DNA from: Chitinophagaceae bacterium
GTDB taxonomy: Bacteria; Bacteroidota; Bacteroidia; Chitinophagales; Chitinophagaceae
Assembly (NCBI GenBank): GCA_019638625.1
Contig: JAHBTK010000004.1
Coordinates: 248,001-312,000, forward strand
DNA: 64,000 nt
Direction: 5' to 3'
Made by a program: the position numbers and the translations under genes. Shown in pieces: positions 27,918-36,646 of the stretch. Numbering within the stretch: the stretch's first letter is position 1; each line of letters starts with the position of its first letter. The notes under the pieces are model-generated. The model ran no database searches. It had not been told where the DNA came from and was given only the letters and a program-made list of their open reading frames with translations.

Positions 27918-28253
27918 TTATTTTCTTCCGGCAGCTAATTGGGGAGTCATTCCCGGTTCAGTTGTACAGCTGTATTTTGCAACGATGCTTCGTACCAGCG
28001 CCACCCGTGACGCAAAACTCTCGAGGTCATTGGCTCTCAGCCATTCTGCGGTAATCCTGGTATTATTGTTCATAGCGTCCTTAATAGACACGAGCACTGC
28101 TTTCGGAATAGATTTTGTTTGGGTACCGGCAAACTGAAGGTTTCCTTTATACCAACCGGTAAAAACATAACAACTACCGCCTTTACCTGTATGTAATGTA
28201 TCGCCAACAGCCAATACATCAACCAGGTATTGATAGAATTGTTCTCCATTCAT
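27918..28253 (-). CDS. hypothetical protein, 111 residues
   Basis: I do not recognise this protein. It begins MNGEQFYQYLVDVLAVGDTL, has a probable beta-sheet stretch with GSCYVFTGWYKGNLQFAG and a helical C-terminal half (ITAEWLRANDLESFASRVAL). No signal peptide or membrane segment. The balanced codon use and protein-like sequence make it probably real. It lies next to a transposase-derived gene and between two unrelated housekeeping genes, so it may be an accessory insertion. Confidence 0.6.
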   Translation of the reverse strand: MNGEQFYQYLVDVLAVGDTLHTGKGGSCYVFTGWYKGNLQFAGTQTKSIPKAVLVSIKDAMNNNTRITAEWLRANDLESFASRVALVRSIVAKYSCTTEPGMTPQLAAGRK

Positions 28254-28555
28254 TTTCGTAAGATTTAATGGTTCAAAATTGGACTTAGAGATTCGCCCGG
28301 TTCAGGTTGCAACGTACAGGTAAACTTACACAAGATTCAGCAGAATATGTAAAGTCTGAAAAACAAGCAGGAATATTTGCCATATATCACTGTGTATTAG
28401 CTTAAACTAATAACATGTGCTAAATGGAAATACTTAAAAAAAACGGATGGCTAGACAACCATCCGTACCAAAACATGAGAAAACTCCTTCAGTAAGTTTT
28501 AATGATCCGGAAGTGACTGAAGGAAAATGAACATTAAGAAACCCCCGGAGTTCGT
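28254..28555. other. intergenic region holding a minus-strand terminator
   Basis: Contains the terminator at 28434-28466 for the transposase-like gene and, further left, the upstream region of the 111-residue ORF. No other gene seen. Confidence 0.4.
28434..28466 (-). terminator. terminator of the IS1595-like gene
   Basis: On the minus strand ACGGATGG (28466-28459) pairs exactly with CCATCCGT (28450-28443) around an eight-base loop and is followed by a run of eight T. It lies about 90 bases past the stop of the gene at 28556. Confidence 0.75.
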
Positions 28556-29215
28556 TTAAATATGATTGAATGCCCGGCACTCACCGGCCGGTTCAGCCAG
28601 TCGTTTTACATCCTGCTTATTTTTAATGATATCCATAAGTACCGCATAGAGATTATGATCCCTGTGATTATACCTGAATTCACATTCTTTAATATGCAGA
28701 TACATAGTATTCTTATTCATACCCCTGAATTTCTGCAACCGGGCTTTTGTAAACATCCAGAAAGTTGCCACATCTTCCTGGCTTCCGGATAAATCCTCTT
28801 TGTTTTTAAGAATCCAATGCATTTTCCATCTACCGCAGTCGGCCACCGCATCATACGCCACAAACTCCTCCGCCGTGTGTAATTCCTTTGCCGACGGCAA
28901 CGCAACGATATTCTTCAGCCATTCAGTGCAAATGTCGCCTTCATGCTGGTAAAATCCATAGTACACATTCGTCTGTAACCCGTTTGCCGGAACATTGTTA
29001 CCTGTCCTGATCCGGTTTTCCCCCAACCTTCGTTCACAGAAGTCAACGATTTCAGAACGGATAAGTCTGCAATAGTTGTTGATAGTAACCCTGCTTACCT
29101 TGCTGGCATCGGCAATTTCAGTAGCTGTCAAATCCTCGCTGAACAACTGTAATATCTCAAGGCATTTTTTTTCTGACAAATGCCCGCCTTTGAGAAGTTT
29201 ATTTTTGATATTCAT
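28556..29215 (-). CDS. IS1595/ISXO2-like transposase homologue lacking catalytic residues
   Basis: 219-residue protein. The N-terminal helix-turn-helix (LTATEIADASKVSRVTINNY) and C-terminal segment (TFWMFTKARLQKFRG, then MYLHIKECEFRYNHRDHNLY) match ISXO2/IS1595 transposases closely. The middle is divergent: the segment where the first catalytic Asp sits (normally in EADESYFG) is replaced by NNVPANGLQTNVYYGFY, and the final NGIExFW is QEDVATFW, so the acidic triad is missing. No terminal inverted repeats or target duplication are evident, and the gene has its own terminator. This suggests a retained, non-transposing DNA-binding protein rather than a live element. Confidence 0.7.
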   Translation of the reverse strand: MNIKNKLLKGGHLSEKKCLEILQLFSEDLTATEIADASKVSRVTINNYCRLIRSEIVDFCERRLGENRIRTGNNVPANGLQTNVYYGFYQHEGDICTEWLKNIVALPSAKELHTAEEFVAYDAVADCGRWKMHWILKNKEDLSGSQEDVATFWMFTKARLQKFRGMNKNTMYLHIKECEFRYNHRDHNLYAVLMDIIKNKQDVKRLAEPAGECRAFNHI

Positions 29216-29341
29216 CCAATAGACTATTTAAAGGCTAAAAATCTATTGATTTATATACATGAAAAATATAAAATACAGCAACGGAAAATCTAAAGGGTAA
29301 ACGAGCGAACTAGATTATTTGACGGTATTTTCGGTAGAGAA

Positions 29342-29379
29342 CAAAAAAAACACTTTCCAGGCATTTGTCCGAAAAGTGT
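29342..29379 (-). terminator. terminator of the 34-residue membrane protein gene
   Basis: On the minus strand ACACTTTTC (29379-29371) pairs with GGAAAGTGT (29358-29350) with one mismatch and runs directly into eight T. It starts 20 bases after the small ORF's TAA. Confidence 0.75.
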
Positions 29380-29399
29380 CTTCCTGATAAAAGAAAATC

Positions 29400-29504
29400 T
29401 TACCATGAAAGATATGTTACAACTCCGATAGTAGCATAAACCAAAATTACAATCATAGCGATTTTTGCACTTTCTCCCATGTGTAATGTGTTGAACAGCT
29501 TCAT
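29400..29504 (-). CDS. small single-pass membrane protein, 34 residues
   Basis: The product is MKLFNTLHMGESAKI followed by a hydrophobic helix (AMIVILVYATIGVVTYLSW): a short amphipathic N-terminus and one membrane span ending in a Trp. The ORF extends upstream in frame to 29600, but that extension has no plausible start context, and the ATG at 29504 follows an A/T-rich leader typical for this phylum. A dedicated terminator lies just downstream and two copies of AGGAACGGAT just upstream, so this is probably a real transcription unit. I do not recognise a named family; function unknown. Confidence 0.6.
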   Translation of the reverse strand: MKLFNTLHMGESAKIAMIVILVYATIGVVTYLSW

Positions 29505-29532
29505 AACAAATAAATTTAAAAATGTAAAAATC

Positions 29533-29573
29533 AGGAACGGATTTACACGGAAGCTTTCAGAGGAGGAACGGAT
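29533..29573. promoter_or_regulatory. direct repeat AGGAACGGAT x2 upstream of the small membrane protein
   Basis: Identical 10-mers at 29533-29542 and 29564-29573, 31 bp start to start (about three helical turns), 29 to 69 bases upstream of the small protein's ATG. Such spacing is typical of tandem regulator half-sites (inference). Confidence 0.35.
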
Positions 29574-29764
29574 GTCATTTATTTCATTAGGACAATCCAA
29601 ATTTACAAAAAAAGAATATCAGGATTTACTATTTATTGTGCAGGTGTGCATATTTTTTTTCACTTTTTCCAATACAACACACAACATATTGATTATCATA
29701 AAAATACAATGAGCCCTATTTTTATTTACCAAAGGAATTTACCTTTGGATAACAACAAAAAACG

Positions 29765-31108
29765 TTGATTTACGCGATAGTAGATATAGAAACCACAGGG
29801 GCATATGCTTCCGGTAATACCATTACCGAAATTTCCATCCAGGTGTTTGACGGATCCGTGGTAATTGACCGGTTTGAAACCCTGGTTAATCCACAAAGGC
29901 CCATCCCGTATTTCATCCAGTCTATGACGGGTATTACCAACGAAATGGTAGCTGACGCCCCCGTGTTTGAGGAAATTGCCGGGACTGTTTATGAGATCTT
30001 AAAGGACAAGGTCTTTGTCGCGCATAATGTCAACTTCGACTATTCCTTCCTGAAACATGAGCTGGCAATAGGTGGGTTTGCCCTCACCATTCCCAAGCTG
30101 TGTACTGTCCGTCTCAGCCGGAAAGTATTTCCCGGCTTTATGTCCTACAGCCTGGGAAGCCTTTGCCGGGCACTGGACATCAGCATCCAAAACAGGCACC
30201 GGGCAGGCGGAGATGCGGAGGCTACCATAAGACTTTTTGAAAAATTACTGGCAAACGGCGCGCAGGACCATATCGAAAAGTTCTTGAAGAAATCTTCCCG
30301 GGAGCAGTACCTGCCGCTCCATCTTCCCAAAGAACAGATAGAGCAACTGCCCCGGAAGCCGGGTGTTTACTATTTCCGCAATCAAAAGGGAAAAGTAATT
30401 TATGTAGGGAAAGCCAAAAACCTGCGGAGCCGTGTCAGCAGTCATTTTTCACACAACGGTACTTCGAGGCAGAAGCAGGAGTTTATACGCAATGTTTACA
30501 ATATCAGCTACCAGGTATGTGGTACGGAACTGATGGCAGCGGTACTGGAAGAAACGGAGATAAAGAAATTATGGCCGGTATATAATGTCAGCAGCAAACA
30601 AATTACCGCGCAATACGGACTGTATGTATTTGAGGACCGAAAGGGATATGCCCGCCTTGCAATTGAAAGAAAGAAAAAACATCTGCGGCCGGTTTATACC
30701 TTTGGGTTGCTTTGGGACGGATACCGGGTATTATGGAACCTGATTGAAAAACACAACCTCTCTCCCAGGCTTTGTTTTGTAGATAAATCGGCAGGGCCGG
30801 CTGCCACAGAGGAGCCCTGCGACGAACCCACAGTATATAATAAGCGGGTGGAAGAAGCCCTGAACGTGCTGCACGAAGCCCTCCCCAGTTTTGCACTGCT
30901 GGGTGAGGGTTTAAAAGAAGATGAACAAAGCTGTGTTCTGATGGAGAAAGGAAGGTTTTATGGCATGGGTTATATACCCGCGGGCATGAAAATAGATATT
31001 AACAAATTAAAGAAACTGCTGACCCCTTACCCCGATAACGATAATATCCGGAATATGCTGTATAAACACGCCGAATCCTACCCTCACCGGAAGATAGTGT
31101 TTAACTGA
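29765..31108 (+). CDS. DnaQ-like DEDDh 3'-5' exonuclease fused to GIY-YIG nuclease domain
   Basis: 447-residue fusion. Residues 1-165 form a DEDDh exonuclease: VDIETTG (Asp, Glu), FVAHNVNFDYSFLKHEL (Asp), HRAGGDAEATIRLF (His, Asp). Residues about 195-285 form a UvrC-type GIY-YIG domain: KPGVYYFRNQKGKVIYVGKA, then KNLRSRVSSHF. The remaining 150 residues are unassigned. Start is TTG, placed so that the first residues are the exonuclease strand (MIYAIVDIETTG). Similar fusions replace or supplement UvrC/Cho in several phyla; a role in DNA repair is likely but not shown. It is unrelated to the rha operon downstream. Confidence 0.88.
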   Translation: MIYAIVDIETTGAYASGNTITEISIQVFDGSVVIDRFETLVNPQRPIPYFIQSMTGITNEMVADAPVFEEIAGTVYEILKDKVFVAHNVNFDYSFLKHELAIGGFALTIPKLCTVRLSRKVFPGFMSYSLGSLCRALDISIQNRHRAGGDAEATIRLFEKLLANGAQDHIEKFLKKSSREQYLPLHLPKEQIEQLPRKPGVYYFRNQKGKVIYVGKAKNLRSRVSSHFSHNGTSRQKQEFIRNVYNISYQVCGTELMAAVLEETEIKKLWPVYNVSSKQITAQYGLYVFEDRKGYARLAIERKKKHLRPVYTFGLLWDGYRVLWNLIEKHNLSPRLCFVDKSAGPAATEEPCDEPTVYNKRVEEALNVLHEALPSFALLGEGLKEDEQSCVLMEKGRFYGMGYIPAGMKIDINKLKKLLTPYPDNDNIRNMLYKHAESYPHRKIVFN

Positions 31109-31152
31109 CCGGATATATTTTCTACTCAGGAGCCTGTTACCGGCTTCTTCTT

Positions 31153-31172
31153 CACATGACAGCACATGACAG
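31153..31172. promoter_or_regulatory. tandem repeat CACATGACAG x2 upstream of rhaT
   Basis: Two identical, directly adjacent 10-mers, 20-39 bases before the TACTTTTG -7 box. The position fits an activator site overlapping the -33 region. Confidence 0.35.
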
Positions 31173-31191
31173 CTTTACTATGGGTATAGTA

Positions 31192-31199
31192 TACTTTTG
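31192..31199 (+). promoter_or_regulatory. -7 box TACTTTTG for rhaT operon
   Basis: Match to the TANNTTTG consensus, predicting a start near 31206 and a leader of about 33 nt before the rhaT ATG. Confidence 0.45.
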
Positions 31200-31238
31200 A
31201 AAAACGATTGTTATCTCCATATTGTAATATAGAAAGGA

Positions 31239-32327
31239 ATGCAGGTTATACTTGGAATATTCTATCATTTTGTCGGCGGCTTTGCTTCGGGTAGTTTCTA
31301 TATTCCCTTTAAAAAGGTAAAGGGATGGGCATGGGAAACCTATTGGATCATAGGTGGTTTGTTTTCCTGGCTGATCGTTCCCCCTCTGGCGGCATTTCTT
31401 ACCATTCCGGACTTCTTTTCTATCATCCGTAGTACAGAAGGCGCCATATTAGGGTACACTTACCTGTTCGGTCTTTTATGGGGTATCGGTGGTCTCACTT
31501 ATGGTTTGGGTGTACGATACCTCGGGGTATCGCTCGGCAGCAGCATCATTCTGGGACTTACAATGGTACTGGGCGCTTTAATTCCATCGGTCTATTACAA
31601 TTTCTTTCCCAAAGAGGGTAAAGATACTTTCAGTATGCTGGTGAGCTCGCAGTGGGGGCTTACCGTGCTTGCCGGATTACTTATCTGCATACTGGGTATA
31701 GTTTTATGCGGAAGGGCCGGTACGATGAAAGAAAAAGAACTAAAAACCGCCGGCGTCGATCCACACGGAAATACAGTAAAAACAGAATATAAATTTGGGC
31801 TGGGTTTGCTGGTTTCGATTATATCCGGTGTTTTAAGCGCCTGTTTTAACTATGCTATCGAAGCAGGTAAATCCATGGCAGAGATAGCCAATGCAGCATG
31901 GAAAGCAGATCATCCCAACCAGGGGGAGTTCCTGTTTCAAAACAATGTTACCTATATAGTAATACTATGGGGTGGGTTAACTACCAACCTCATCTGGTGT
32001 ATGTTTTTAAATGCCCGCAATAAAACATTTGGAGATTATACGAACAGGAAAACGCCCCTGTTGTCCAATTACCTGTTTTCAGCGCTTGCCGGAACCACAT
32101 GGTTCCTGCAGTTCTTTTTTTACGGAATGGGAGAAAGCAGGCTGGGGAATGGCGCCAGTTCCTGGATACTGCATATGGCCTTTATTATACTAATTGCCAA
32201 TTTATGGGGTATCATTCTGAAAGAATGGAAAGGCGTTAGTAAAAAAACGGTCAATACCATCATTGCGGGAATCGCTGCTATTATTGCGGCCGTGTTGGTA
32301 GTAGGTTATGGTAATTCATTAAAATAG
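31239..32327 (+). CDS. rhaT: L-rhamnose/proton symporter RhaT
   Basis: 362-residue inner-membrane permease with about ten helices. RhaT signatures include GIFYHFVGGFASGSFYIPFK, WAWETYWIIGGLFSWLIVPP, GLLWGIGGLTYGLGVRYLGV and WFLQFFFYGMGESRLGNGAS. It imports L-rhamnose with protons. It is first in the rha operon, with AGAAAGGA directly before the ATG. Confidence 0.95.
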   Translation: MQVILGIFYHFVGGFASGSFYIPFKKVKGWAWETYWIIGGLFSWLIVPPLAAFLTIPDFFSIIRSTEGAILGYTYLFGLLWGIGGLTYGLGVRYLGVSLGSSIILGLTMVLGALIPSVYYNFFPKEGKDTFSMLVSSQWGLTVLAGLLICILGIVLCGRAGTMKEKELKTAGVDPHGNTVKTEYKFGLGLLVSIISGVLSACFNYAIEAGKSMAEIANAAWKADHPNQGEFLFQNNVTYIVILWGGLTTNLIWCMFLNARNKTFGDYTNRKTPLLSNYLFSALAGTTWFLQFFFYGMGESRLGNGASSWILHMAFIILIANLWGIILKEWKGVSKKTVNTIIAGIAAIIAAVLVVGYGNSLK

Positions 32328-32352
32328 TATTTTGCAAAATAAAATTCTAACT

Positions 32353-34464
32353 ATGTCAACAAGAACGTATAAGCATGTCAGCTACCTGTGGGATGACGCC
32401 AAAGCAGCAGAGCTGCAGGGAGATGAGGTTGCGTTATTAATATATCGCTCTAACCTGTTAGGCGCCGATCTGCGGCTCACAAACTATGGTGGAGGAAATA
32501 CTTCCTGCAAGGTGGTTGCCAGCGACCCCTTAACCGGCAGGGAAACCGAGGTAATGTGGGTAAAAGGATCGGGGGGAGATCTCGGCACATTGAAAAAAAG
32601 TGGCCTGGCAGCCTTGTACGTAGACCGTTTGCGTAGCCTGAAAAATGTGTACCGGGGTTTGGCATACGAAGATGAAATGGTGGAGTTATTCAACCACTGC
32701 ATTTTCGACCTGAGTTCGAAGGCACCGTCTATCGACACTCCCCTGCATGGATTCCTGCCATTTAAACATATTGATCACCTGCATCCGGACGCCGCTATCG
32801 CCATTGCTGCCGCCAAAGACGGCAAACAGATCACGAAAGAACTGTTTAATGGTAGCATCGGATGGGTGGAATGGAGACGCCCGGGTTTTGAACTGGGGCT
32901 TGAGCTGAAGAAATGCCTGGACGAAAATCCGGGGATCAAAGGTATCATGCTGGGCTCTCACGGGTTGTTTACCTGGGGCGACACCGCATACGAAAGTTAT
33001 GTAAATACGCTGGATGTTATAGAAGCCTGTGCCGCTTATATTGAAGAAAAATCTAAAGGCAGACCCAATTTTGGCGGCGCCAGAATCCAGTCGCTTCCCA
33101 AAGAACAACGCCTGTCACAGGCCGTAGCCTTAGCGCCTGTATTGAGAGGCTTATGTTCTTCCGCGGTAAAAATGATCGGTCATTTCTCCGACGATGACCG
33201 CGTACTGGAATTTATCAATTCTAATGACCTGGACAGGCTGGCACCGCTGGGCACCAGTTGTCCCGATCACTTTTTAAGGACCAAAATCAGTCCGCTGGTA
33301 CTGAACCTGGCCCCCGGAGAAGATCTATCCGATACCAATGCCGTTAAAGAAAAGATCACCGGTCAGTTTACAGACTACAGGAAAATGTACGAGGATTATT
33401 ACAATACCTGCAAACATCCCAATAGTCCTGCCATCCGCGACTCCAACCCGGTAGTTATACTCTACCCGGGTGTGGGTATGTTCACTTTTGCCAAAGACAA
33501 ACAAACTGCCCGCGTGGCCGCTGAATTTTATACCAATGCCATCAATGTGATGCGGGGCGCCGAAGCCATTTCGGAATATACATCACTTCCCCGGCAGGAG
33601 GCATTTAATATAGAATACTGGTTGCTGGAAGAAGCGAAGCTGCAGCGTATGCCCAAACCCAAATCATTATCCGGTCGTATTGCCCTTGTTACGGGAAGCG
33701 CCGGTGGTATCGGTAAAGCGATTGCGAAAAGATTTGCAGAAGAAGGCGCCTGCGTGGTGATCAATGATATCAACCAGGAAAGAATGAATGGTGCAACGGA
33801 GGAATTTAAAAAACAATTTGGCCGAGATACCGCCACATCTACCCTGCTGGATGTAACGGATGGTAAAACGATTGAGAAAGCATTTGCTGATACGGTCCTT
33901 GCATTTGGCGGCGTAGATATTGTTGTCAACAATGCAGGCATCAGCATTTCAAAGTCCATTACAGATCATTCCATCGAAGACTGGGACAAACTGTATGATA
34001 TCCTGGTAAAAGGCCAGTTCCTGGTATCCAAAACAGGAGTGGAGATCATGCGCAAGCAGGGAACAGGCGGGGACATTATCAATATTGTTTCCAAGAACAG
34101 CGTAGTAGCGGGACCCAACAATGCGGGTTATGGATCTGCCAAAGCCGCACAGGCGCATCTCTCACGGTTACTGGCAGCCGAACTGGGTGGCGACCGGATC
34201 AGGGTAAATACAGTAAATCCGGATGCAGTTATTGCCGACAGCAATATCTGGGCAGGCGGATGGGCGGAAGGCCGTGCAAAAGCCTATGGAATAAAAGTAG
34301 AAGAACTACCTGCCTATTATGCCAAACGTACCTTGCTGAACGAAGTGATATTGCCGGAAGATATAGCCAATGCCTGCTATGCATTTGTAAGCGGGCTGCT
34401 CAATAAATCTACCGGCAACACATTAAACGTTGACGGCGGCGTGGCGATGGCGTTTTTAAGATAG
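32353..34464 (+). CDS. bifunctional rhamnulose-1-phosphate aldolase / short-chain dehydrogenase
   Basis: 703-residue fusion of the RhaD-aldolase/alcohol-dehydrogenase family. The N-terminal class II aldolase domain (about 1-420) shows YGGGNTSCKVV, TPLHGFLPFKHIDHLHPDA and GSHGLFTWGDTAYES, with metal-binding His. The C-terminal SDR domain (about 440-700) shows LVTGSAGGIGKAIAKRF, NNAGISIS and YGSAKAAQAHL (catalytic Tyr and Lys). It splits rhamnulose 1-phosphate to DHAP and L-lactaldehyde, then oxidises the lactaldehyde. The ATG giving MSTRTYKHVSYLW is preferred over an in-frame TTG seven codons earlier. Confidence 0.94.
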   Translation: MSTRTYKHVSYLWDDAKAAELQGDEVALLIYRSNLLGADLRLTNYGGGNTSCKVVASDPLTGRETEVMWVKGSGGDLGTLKKSGLAALYVDRLRSLKNVYRGLAYEDEMVELFNHCIFDLSSKAPSIDTPLHGFLPFKHIDHLHPDAAIAIAAAKDGKQITKELFNGSIGWVEWRRPGFELGLELKKCLDENPGIKGIMLGSHGLFTWGDTAYESYVNTLDVIEACAAYIEEKSKGRPNFGGARIQSLPKEQRLSQAVALAPVLRGLCSSAVKMIGHFSDDDRVLEFINSNDLDRLAPLGTSCPDHFLRTKISPLVLNLAPGEDLSDTNAVKEKITGQFTDYRKMYEDYYNTCKHPNSPAIRDSNPVVILYPGVGMFTFAKDKQTARVAAEFYTNAINVMRGAEAISEYTSLPRQEAFNIEYWLLEEAKLQRMPKPKSLSGRIALVTGSAGGIGKAIAKRFAEEGACVVINDINQERMNGATEEFKKQFGRDTATSTLLDVTDGKTIEKAFADTVLAFGGVDIVVNNAGISISKSITDHSIEDWDKLYDILVKGQFLVSKTGVEIMRKQGTGGDIINIVSKNSVVAGPNNAGYGSAKAAQAHLSRLLAAELGGDRIRVNTVNPDAVIADSNIWAGGWAEGRAKAYGIKVEELPAYYAKRTLLNEVILPEDIANACYAFVSGLLNKSTGNTLNVDGGVAMAFLR

Positions 34465-34567
34465 GCGATGTGAGAATGCAGGTTTCAGGATACAGGTCGA
34501 TACTTATCAACTTACTGCTAACCACTTGTGTCTTGCTACTGCAACTTAACCACTTATAACTATACCC

Positions 34568-34882
34568 ATGCAGCGGATCGCTTTTAAAATGAAGCTTTTT
34601 AAAGGGGCTGAAGAAGAATACCGGAAACGACATGAAGTGATATGGCCGGAACTACAGGCACTCTTGAAACAAACGGGCATCACGGAGTATTCCATTTTCC
34701 TGGACGAGCAAACCAATGATCTCTTCGGATACCTGAAAATTGATAATCCGGCCTCTCAACAATCATTGCCGGAACATCCGGTAATGAAGCGCTGGTGGAG
34801 TTATATGAAAGATATCATGGAAACCAATGCAGACAACTCACCTGTAAGCGTTCCCTTAAAAGAAGTGTTTTACATGCCATAA
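34568..34882 (+). CDS. rhaM: L-rhamnose mutarotase
   Basis: 104-residue enzyme that interconverts the alpha and beta anomers of L-rhamnose. Family signatures: LFKGAEEEYRKRHEVIWPEL with the catalytic His, ITEYSIFLDEQTNDLFGYL, and HPVMKRWWSYMKDIMETNAD. Typical length. It precedes the isomerase by ten bases. Confidence 0.95.
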   Translation: MQRIAFKMKLFKGAEEEYRKRHEVIWPELQALLKQTGITEYSIFLDEQTNDLFGYLKIDNPASQQSLPEHPVMKRWWSYMKDIMETNADNSPVSVPLKEVFYMP

Positions 34883-34892
34883 AATTATTACG

Positions 34893-36167
34893 ATGCAACT
34901 GCAAAAAAATCAACTGGAAGCGGATAATGAAACCCTGCTGAAGGAGCATGAGCGGAAACTGGCATTTACAAGGTCAATTGTTGAAAACTCAGAAGACATT
35001 ATCCGGAAGCTGGCTGATTTCCAGGTGGCTATTCCAAGCTGGGCGCTGGGAACCGGCGGCACCCGTTTCGGCCGCTTTGCCGGTGGTGGCGAGCCCCGCA
35101 GCCTGGAGGAAAAAATTGAAGATATTGGTCTGCTGCATGCACTGAATCGTTCCAGTGGCGCTATCTCGTTGCATATTCCCTGGGACATCCCGGAAAACGC
35201 TCCTCATATAAAAGCGCTGGCGGCACAGAACGGGCTCCGTTTTGACGCTATGAACTCCAACACCTTCCAGGACCAGCCCGACCAGCAATTAAGTTATAAA
35301 TACGGCTCTCTGCAAAATGTAAACAAAGATATCCGGAAGCAGGCCATCGATCATAATATAGAAGTCATCCGATATGGGGTTGAATTAGGGTCTGAATCAT
35401 TAACTGTGTGGTTATCCGATGGCTCCTGCTTTCCGGGACAACTCAATTTCAGGCAGGCTTTTGAGCATACACTGAACGGGCTGCAGGAAATTTATGCGGC
35501 ATTACCGGATACCTGGAAAATGTTCGTGGAATACAAGGCTTTCGAGCCCAACTTTTACTCCACCACCGTAGGCGACTGGGGACAATCCTATCTCTATGCC
35601 AGTAAATTGGGAGAAAAAGCCTATACCCTGGTAGACCTCGGTCACCACCTTCCTAATGCTAACATCGAACAGATTGTGGCGCTGCTGCTGATGGAAGGAA
35701 AACTGGGAGGATTTCATTTCAACGATTCCAAATACGGCGATGATGACCTCACTACCGGCAGCATCAAGCCTTACCAGTTATACCTCATTTTCAACGAACT
35801 GGTAGAAGGTATGGACGCCCGGGGGATGAATCACAATACGGATATGGGCTGGATGATCGATGCTTCGCATAACGTGAAAGATCCCCTGGAGGATTTATTG
35901 CAGTCGGTAGAAGCCATACTACTCGCATATGCCCAGGCATTGGCAACAGACAGAACAGCTTTAAAGAATGCGCAACAGGATAATGATGTAGTATCCGCCC
36001 AGGAAATACTGCAGCAGGCATTCAGAACAGACTTACGACCACTGGTAGCCGAAGCACGCCTGAGAAGCGGCGGTGCCCTTAATCCCTTAGGATTATTCCG
36101 CGACGCCAAAGTGCGGGAGCATCTTATAAAGGCAAGAGGCAGTAAAACGGTGGCAACAGGATTATAA
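34893..36167 (+). CDS. rhaI: L-rhamnose isomerase, RhaI type (TIM barrel)
   Basis: 424-residue isomerase converting L-rhamnose to L-rhamnulose, of the Pseudomonas stutzeri/Gram-positive type rather than E. coli RhaA. Signatures: IPSWALGTGGTRFGRFAGGG, SLHIPWDIPE, LTVWLSDGSCFPGQLNFRQA, DLGHHLPNANIEQIVALLL and GGFHFNDSKYGDDDLT (metal ligands). It is the last gene of the operon; no kinase follows. Confidence 0.92.
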   Translation: MQLQKNQLEADNETLLKEHERKLAFTRSIVENSEDIIRKLADFQVAIPSWALGTGGTRFGRFAGGGEPRSLEEKIEDIGLLHALNRSSGAISLHIPWDIPENAPHIKALAAQNGLRFDAMNSNTFQDQPDQQLSYKYGSLQNVNKDIRKQAIDHNIEVIRYGVELGSESLTVWLSDGSCFPGQLNFRQAFEHTLNGLQEIYAALPDTWKMFVEYKAFEPNFYSTTVGDWGQSYLYASKLGEKAYTLVDLGHHLPNANIEQIVALLLMEGKLGGFHFNDSKYGDDDLTTGSIKPYQLYLIFNELVEGMDARGMNHNTDMGWMIDASHNVKDPLEDLLQSVEAILLAYAQALATDRTALKNAQQDNDVVSAQEILQQAFRTDLRPLVAEARLRSGGALNPLGLFRDAKVREHLIKARGSKTVATGL

Positions 36168-36272
36168 ATAGCTTTTTCTTAATCCCTTAACGGCGTCATA
36201 CAAATGTTTTGTATTATCATGCAACGTTTGTACCAAAACGGCTGTCACTTTTACACCTAAACGGCCTTTATA

Positions 36273-36608
36273 ATGATCAGCAGGTTAATACTTTTGTTCA
36301 TAACAGTTTCTCTCATCTTTGCCTGTAAAAAGCAAGATGAGTCAACCGAATGTTCTCCCGGCAAACCAATCCTGAGGACCATCACCGGTAAAAAAGCAAC
36401 AGTCCGGATAACCGCTACAGCGGTGATGCCGGTTTACCTGGTAGAAGAAGGCACTATAGACAGTAAATTGATCCCCTGCAATTTGCCGATGGATTATTAT
36501 AAAGAAGGGCTGGTAGTTACCATCAGTGGCAGAACCCAACTGGCCGAGCCGTACACCAGTTTTCCATGCTGCATTGAAAGCCTGTTTATAACAGCAATCT
36601 CAAAATAG
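36273..36608 (+). CDS. small hypothetical lipoprotein
   Basis: 111-residue protein with a lipoprotein signal peptide (LILLFITVSLIFACKK, lipidated Cys18). The mature part has four further Cys and mainly predicted beta-strands (KATVRITATAVMPVYLVEEG, LVVTISGRTQ). No family recognised. It ends at a strong terminator and appears to be a single-gene unit. Confidence 0.7.
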   Translation: MISRLILLFITVSLIFACKKQDESTECSPGKPILRTITGKKATVRITATAVMPVYLVEEGTIDSKLIPCNLPMDYYKEGLVVTISGRTQLAEPYTSFPCCIESLFITAISK

Positions 36609-36646
36609 GACTTCCGGAAGTCGTAATATTATTACTGTTTCGCTAT

